Positions 32,380 to 35,655 of a stretch of DNA of 35,655 nt are shown in pieces. Below the pieces are notes generated by a model. That model was not told the DNA's origin. It searched no databases and was given only the letters and a program-made list of their open reading frames with translations. The translations under genes and the position numbers were made by a program. The stretch covers positions 1-35,655 of the forward strand of contig NZ_JASITD010000036.1 in the NCBI RefSeq assembly GCF_030063445.1, in the 5' to 3' direction. Source of the DNA: Hymenobacter sp. H14-R3. Lineage in GTDB: Bacteria > Bacteroidota > Bacteroidia > Cytophagales > Hymenobacteraceae. How positions within the stretch are numbered: position 1 is the first letter of the stretch; each line of letters begins with the position of its first letter.

Positions 32380-33397
32380 AAACCACCGGCTCTTTACGGG
32401 CACGGTCTTTCTGGGCTTCGTGGGGCTGAGCGCCCTCATTGCCTTGCAGCCCGCCGCCCGCGTGCAGGCCGACAACGCCCCGCTGCCCACCGCCGTGGCC
32501 CTCACCACCGACCAACAAGCTGGCCTGCAAGTGTTTATTGGCGAAGGCTGCGTGGCCTGCCACACCCAGCAGGTGCGCAACATCGACATGGACCAGCGCT
32601 GGGGTGGCCGGCCCGGCCTGCCCGCCGACTACGCCTGGCGCCAGCGGCAGGACGTGTGGCGGGCCACGCCCTCCATCCTGGGCTCGGAGCGCACCGGCCC
32701 CGACCTCACCGAAGTATCGGTGCGCCAGCCCAGCGACCTCTGGCACCTGCTGCACCTTTACCAGCCCCGCAGCGTGGTGAAGGAGTCCATCATGCCCGCT
32801 TTTCCGTGGCTGTTTCAGGACAGCGTGGCGGGCACGCCGGCCGGGCTGGCCCTGCACATTCCGGGGGGCTACCGCGAGCCGGGCGCGCACACCATTGTGC
32901 CCACGCGCCGCGCCCAGCAGCTGGTGGCCTACCTGCTGTCGTTGAAGCAGGCCCCGCTGCCCACCGGCGCGCAACCCGCTGCCTTTCTGAAACTTACCCC
33001 ACCCAAGGAAGCTGCGCCCGCCGTCGGGGCGGCCGCCGCCGGCCCACCGGCCCCGGATGGCGCGGCGCTCTACGCCACCAACTGCCAGCCCTGCCACCAG
33101 GCCAACGGCGAGGGCCTGAAAGGCGCGTTTCCGCCCCTCAAAGGCAGCCCGGTGGTCAATGACAAAGACGCCACGCTCATGGTCAACATCATCCTGCAGG
33201 GCTACAACCCGCGCCCCGAGTACGGCGTGATGCCCCCCTTCGCCGCCAAGCTCAGCGATGCCGAAATCGCGGCCATCATCAGCCACGAGCGCAGCAGCTG
33301 GGGCAACGCCGCCGCGCCCGTCACGGCCGACTTTGTGCAGAAAATCCGGGCCTTGCTGAAGGCCCCATCTCCCATCGCTTTAGCTCAAAACCCATGA
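32357..33397 (+). CDS. ccoO: cbb3 oxidase subunit II fused to a second cytochrome c domain (CcoO with CcoP-like module)
   Basis: From ATG 32357 the protein has 346 residues. One membrane anchor (FTGTVFLGFVGLSALIALQP) is followed by the CcoO domain. GCVACHTQQVR binds heme c (C65, C68, H69), with the family pattern RTGPDL ... WHLLHLYQPRSVVKESIMPAFPW supplying the axial Met. After a Pro/Ala linker a second class I cytochrome c appears: CQPCHQANGEG (C243, C246, H247) and MPPFAAKLSDAEIAAI. No separate ccoP is found in the window, so this fusion may carry electrons to CcoN in place of CcoP. The start overlaps the ccoN end by 23 bases, indicating coupled translation. Hemes face the periplasm. Confidence 0.9.
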   Translation: MKSWNLYKNHRLFTGTVFLGFVGLSALIALQPAARVQADNAPLPTAVALTTDQQAGLQVFIGEGCVACHTQQVRNIDMDQRWGGRPGLPADYAWRQRQDVWRATPSILGSERTGPDLTEVSVRQPSDLWHLLHLYQPRSVVKESIMPAFPWLFQDSVAGTPAGLALHIPGGYREPGAHTIVPTRRAQQLVAYLLSLKQAPLPTGAQPAAFLKLTPPKEAAPAVGAAAAGPPAPDGAALYATNCQPCHQANGEGLKGAFPPLKGSPVVNDKDATLMVNIILQGYNPRPEYGVMPPFAAKLSDAEIAAIISHERSSWGNAAAPVTADFVQKIRALLKAPSPIALAQNP

Positions 33398-33657
33398 AAA
33401 AGAACCTGTTAGTATTTCTCGGCAACCTGTTTATTGCGCTGCCGCTCTGGGCCTGCCCTGTCTGCGATAAGCGCCAGCCCAAGGGCTTCGCCGGCATTAC
33501 GCACGGCGTGGGGCCGGGCGGGCCGTTTGATTACCTAATGCTGTACGGCTCCATTCTGGTGGTGCTGGTCACGTTCGGGCTGTTCCTGCGCTTTCTGCTG
33601 CTGCCCGAAAGCGCGCACAACCTGGTGCGCCGCCGGCAGCTGTCCTCCTTTTTATAG
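33394..33657 (+). CDS. small membrane protein with a CPVC motif in the cbb3 operon
   Basis: The 87-residue protein overlaps ccoO by ATGA. It has an N-terminal signal-like helix (NLLVFLGNLFIALPLWA) ending right before CPVCDKRQPKGFAGITHG, then a membrane helix (YLMLYGSILVVLVTFGLFLRFLL) and a basic cytoplasmic tail. CPVCD is not a heme motif, since no His follows. The Cys pair could bind copper or form a disulfide just outside the membrane; a lipoprotein reading (LWAC) is possible but W at -2 is atypical. Tight coupling to ccoO points to a role in oxidase assembly, perhaps CuB delivery, or as a small extra subunit. This is inference; no family was recognised. Confidence 0.75.
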   Translation: MKKNLLVFLGNLFIALPLWACPVCDKRQPKGFAGITHGVGPGGPFDYLMLYGSILVVLVTFGLFLRFLLLPESAHNLVRRRQLSSFL

Positions 33658-33724
33658 CGCGGTTTTCGGCGCGAACGGGTCCCGTGAGGCAACCCCGTGC
33701 ACGACCCCCATTCCTCTAAACCTC

Positions 33725-34156
33725 ATGCCTACCCCCGCCTTGCCCACCGAAGCTGAGCAGCAGGTGCTGCTGTTTCTCGACGATGCCCCCGAACCCTTCG
33801 CCCGCTACGCCCCGCCGGTGCGGCTCGATTTTGACACGACCCGCCTCGTGGATGGCCCCCACGAGCTGCGCGTGGTGGCGCGCTCCTCCAACGGCCAGGA
33901 GGGCGTGCAGCGCATCCCGTTCGTGGTGCGTAACGGCCCGGCTATCACCGTGTTAGGTTTAAGTCCCGACGATATTGTGTCGGACGTGCTGCCGCTGACC
34001 GTAACGGCCTACGGCAGCGAGCGCACCGACTCGTTCGTTATCACGGCCTCCGAAACGCCGCAGGGCGTGCCCGCCTGGGTGTGGGCCGGGATAGTCGTTT
34101 TTGTGAGCTGGGGCGCCTATTACCTGTTCACGGCCCTAAGCATCCCCACTACCTGA
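33725..34156 (+). CDS. Ig-like protein with a C-terminal membrane anchor in the oxidase cluster
   Basis: This 143-residue protein has a beta-rich body. LRLDF-type strands, DTTRLVDGPHELRVVARSSNG and RIPFVVRNGPAITVLGLSP read as a bacterial Ig-like or fibronectin-like fold, followed by a short domain (DIVSDVLPLTVTAYGSERTDSF). Near the end one membrane helix, PAWVWAGIVVFVSWGAYYLFT, anchors it. Similar tail-anchored proteins occur next to oxidase and cytochrome genes in Bacteroidota, as I recall, but without a known role. It lies 67 bases after the CPVC protein gene and 7 bases before the hemoglobin gene, so it belongs to the same operon. Topology (body outside or inside) is undecided because no N-terminal signal is visible. 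Confidence 0.72.
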   Translation: MPTPALPTEAEQQVLLFLDDAPEPFARYAPPVRLDFDTTRLVDGPHELRVVARSSNGQEGVQRIPFVVRNGPAITVLGLSPDDIVSDVLPLTVTAYGSERTDSFVITASETPQGVPAWVWAGIVVFVSWGAYYLFTALSIPTT

Positions 34157-34163
34157 CTTCGCC

Positions 34164-34574
34164 ATGGAAGAAGCGCTTAACAAACCCGACATTCTTACCC
34201 CGCAAGACCTGCGCCGGCTCATCGACGCTTTTTACGGGCGGGTGCGGGCCGATGAGCTGCTGGGGCCCGTGTTCGAGGCCCGCATTCCGGCCGGCCACTG
34301 GCCCCAGCACCTCGACACGATGACCCGCTTCTGGACGGCGGCGCTGCTGGCGCAGGCGGCCGGCTACCGGGGCAACCCCGGGGCTAAGCATATTTTTCTA
34401 CCCATCGAAAAGGCGCATTTTACCCGCTGGCTGGCTTTGTTTGGGCAAACCGTAGACGAGCTCTTTGCCGGCCATAACGCTACCGAAGCGAAGCTGCGGG
34501 CCCGCAAGATGGGCGAGATGTTTCAGGCCAAAATCGCCTCGGCGCGGGCCGGGGGTGGGCACGCCGTTCTGTAG
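34164..34574 (+). CDS. truncated hemoglobin, group III-like
   Basis: The 136-residue globin starts near LRRLIDAFYGRVRADELLGPVFEARIP, the trHb B-C region with the conserved FY at the distal side. HWPQHLDTMTRFWTAAL gives the W-x2-HL-x2-M-x2-FW pattern of group III (YjbI/Cgb-like) proteins, and LPIEKAHFTRWLALF places the proximal His (in KAHF). Length matches the 2-on-2 globins. It would bind oxygen or NO, protecting the oxidase from nitrosative stress or assisting oxygen delivery. Its position in the cbb3 operon, downstream of a Crp-type regulator, supports this. It uses heme supplied by the same cluster's HemA step. Confidence 0.9.
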   Translation: MEEALNKPDILTPQDLRRLIDAFYGRVRADELLGPVFEARIPAGHWPQHLDTMTRFWTAALLAQAAGYRGNPGAKHIFLPIEKAHFTRWLALFGQTVDELFAGHNATEAKLRARKMGEMFQAKIASARAGGGHAVL

Positions 34575-34603
34575 CTCTACTAATTAATTAGCAATAACTT
34601 AGC

Positions 34604-34999
34604 ATGGAGAATAAACGCAACGCCGCCACGCCCCAGCGCCCGCTGGGCGCCCGCCCCCTCCTTGCCGAGCTGGTGCTGCTGGACTTGCCGACCGCCGCCG
34701 GGCAGCTTTACCAGGAGCCTGCCTGGACCAGCAGCGACCGCAACGCCCTCACGCTCTTTAAGAGCGACACCCTGCGGCTGGTGCTTACCGCCCTGCACGC
34801 CGGGGCCACCATGAAAACGCACACCGCCAAGGGCGACATTAGCGTGCAGGTGCTGGCCGGCCGCCTCGCGTTTGCCACGGCCAGCCAACTGCTGGAACTG
34901 GGCATTGGGCAGCTGCTGACGCTGCAAGCCAACGTGCCGCACAGCGTAACCGCGCTGGAAGACACCACCTTTCTGCTAACGCTGGCAATCAGCGGTTAG
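34604..34999 (+). CDS. cupin-domain protein
   Basis: The 131-residue protein has a single barrel. RLVLTALHAGATMKTHTAKGDISVQVLAGRLAF is motif 1 (His residues and a Gln/Val-rich strand) and LGIGQLLTLQANVPHSVTALEDTTFLLTLAIS motif 2 with the closing His. The glutamate normally seen in motif 1 is not obvious, so metal binding may be weaker or use other ligands. No signal peptide is present. It follows the hemoglobin gene by 29 AT-rich bases (containing CTAATTAATTAG). Role unknown; cupins of this size next to stress genes often act as small-molecule binding or detoxifying proteins. Confidence 0.82.
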   Translation: MENKRNAATPQRPLGARPLLAELVLLDLPTAAGQLYQEPAWTSSDRNALTLFKSDTLRLVLTALHAGATMKTHTAKGDISVQVLAGRLAFATASQLLELGIGQLLTLQANVPHSVTALEDTTFLLTLAISG

Positions 35000-35030
35000 T
35001 TAAGTAGTTAACTCTGATTACCTGTGACTT

Positions 35031-35351
35031 ATGCAACCCCTGACATTTGACTCGGAAGCCCCGGCCCTGCGCGACCTGGCCCGGCGTGGCTACTCCCACA
35101 ACTACAACCTGACGGGCGCGCAGCTGGCCGATAGTAGCCTGGATTTGCACCTGTACCCCGGCCGCTTTCGGGTGCGGGAAGTGCACCGCTTCGAAGGCGC
35201 CTCCAACCCCGACGACATGTGCGTGGTGTACGCCATCGTGTCGGACAGCGGCGTGAAGGGCGTGCTAATCGATGCCTACGGCTCGTGTGCCGACAGCCAA
35301 ACCACGGAGCTGATGCGGCAGCTGGTCCTCACGCCCTGCGCCAGCCACTGA
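35031..35351 (+). CDS. small conserved Bacteroidota protein (often labelled phosphoribosylpyrophosphate synthetase)
   Basis: This 106-residue protein reads ALRDLARRGYSHNYNLTGAQL, then LHLYPGRFRVREVHRFEGASNPDD, CVVYAIVSDSGVKGVLIDAYG. This is the pattern (RGY ... NL, a hydrophobic strand, RFEG-x-SNPDD, YAI-x-S ... KGVL-x-x-AYG) of a ~100-residue Bacteroidota family. As I recall, databases label it phosphoribosylpyrophosphate synthetase although it lacks the synthetase fold. Function unknown. An AGTTAA-gtag-TTAACT inverted repeat lies 17 bases before its start (34998-35013). It closes the cluster; beyond it only IS sequence appears. Confidence 0.72.
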   Translation: MQPLTFDSEAPALRDLARRGYSHNYNLTGAQLADSSLDLHLYPGRFRVREVHRFEGASNPDDMCVVYAIVSDSGVKGVLIDAYGSCADSQTTELMRQLVLTPCASH

Positions 35352-35470
35352 CCGGCCGGCTGTCTGTCGATGGCCAGCAGCGCCAGCACCAGCCCCGCCG
35401 CCAGGATGGTTTTTAAGCAGGTAGTCGGCAGCCACTGCCGACTGGCCAGCGCTACGCTCATCGACAGCAG

Positions 35471-35519
35471 GTAGCCCACCGCGGTTTTGCGCTGCTGGGC
35501 CCTGCGAGTGGTGGGCTAC
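35471..35519. repeat. inverted repeat GTAGCCCACC...GGTGGGCTAC
   Basis: Perfect 10-bp arms at 35471-35480 and 35510-35519 enclose 29 bases. The element lies between the last gene and the IS5-like transposase fragment. It may be a terminator-like structure without a T-run or mark an IS boundary; I cannot decide. Confidence 0.5.
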
Positions 35520-35561
35520 GCCCTAGCCCTACTTAGTGCCTATCCGAATAGGGAAACAGCG

Positions 35562-35654
35562 TCACCCAAAAAGACAATTGTACCACGTAATTCGGGCGCA
35601 GGCAAAATGGAGCATGGCCAGGTAGTTTTCCGGCTTTTTGGCCCAGCGGATGAG
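35562..35654 (-). pseudogene. IS5-family transposase, C-terminal fragment cut by the window edge
   Basis: Reading leftward from 35654 gives LIRWAKKPENYLAML followed by HFACARITWYNCLFG and a TGA at 35562-35564. The RW-x-KKxENYLAxLHFA pattern is the usual end of IS5-type transposases in Bacteroidota. Only 30 residues are inside the window. If the sequence is joined in a circle the frame meets a stop at once, so the window ends are not one interrupted gene. Confidence 0.75.
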
Positions 35655-35655
35655 C

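Noticed and set aside
35276..35479. 67-codon - strand frame with a hydrophobic stretch (TILAAGLVLALLA)
   Set aside because: It overlaps the end of a conserved + strand gene by 76 bases and has no recognisable family; a small membrane protein starting near 35461 cannot be excluded but is not supported.

Overview
The window looks like a contig from a Hymenobacter-like member of the Bacteroidota (Cytophagales). The reasons are GC-rich coding sequence, the near absence of Shine-Dalgarno sequences, BfmA/BtgA-type mobilization genes, a TPR/HisKA_2 histidine kinase, DUF6326- and DUF4386-like membrane proteins and a cbb3 oxidase. Both ends fall inside different transposase genes (IS3-like at the left, IS5-like at the right). 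This is what a draft contig broken at repeated insertion sequences looks like; the two ends do not read into each other as one gene.

Left part, about 1-16300, is a plasmid-type backbone. An IS3 remnant and an intact IS4-family transposase are followed by a Rep_3-type initiator with an AP2-like DNA-binding domain fused to its N-terminus. Upstream of rep lie five exact 18-bp iterons at near-integral helical spacing and a strong bidirectional terminator. Next come a ParA ATPase and a small ribbon-helix-helix (RHH) partner, with a perfect 77-bp palindrome before parA, and then an SF2 helicase. About 3.3 kb without any credible gene follow (roughly 5.89-9.19 kb). This stretch is extremely purine-rich on the + strand and built from degenerate dispersed words. 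A BfmA/BtgA-like accessory protein and a BtgB-like (DUF5712-type) relaxase make the element mobilizable; no type IV secretion genes are present. An accessory zone follows: a lipoprotein, two paralogous unknown genes flanking an XRE regulator, a three-gene unknown operon, and a 56-aa RHH gene whose stop codon lies in an 83-bp inverted repeat.

Right part, about 16650-35350, is a GC-rich cluster for oxygen, redox and heme functions. A sigma-54-type response regulator and a TPR histidine kinase overlap by 4 bases. They are followed by two small membrane proteins, an alpha/beta hydrolase, a tandem UspA protein, an exported catalase-like heme peroxidase, glutamyl-tRNA reductase (HemA), an AhpD-like protein, a Crp/Fnr regulator with a perfect TATGA-N6-TCATA site just before its start, a cupin and a stand-alone condensation-domain protein. 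The cluster ends with a cbb3 oxidase core (CcoN and a two-heme CcoO), two small oxidase-associated membrane proteins, a truncated hemoglobin, a second cupin and a small conserved protein. My reading is a self-regulated low-oxygen / NO / peroxide module that brings its own entry enzyme for heme synthesis. Whether it is carried by the same replicon as the plasmid backbone follows only from their being contiguous here.

The strongest candidates for something undescribed are the 3.3-kb purine-rich repeat territory, the AP2-Rep fusion, and the two very long perfect palindromes paired with RHH genes.
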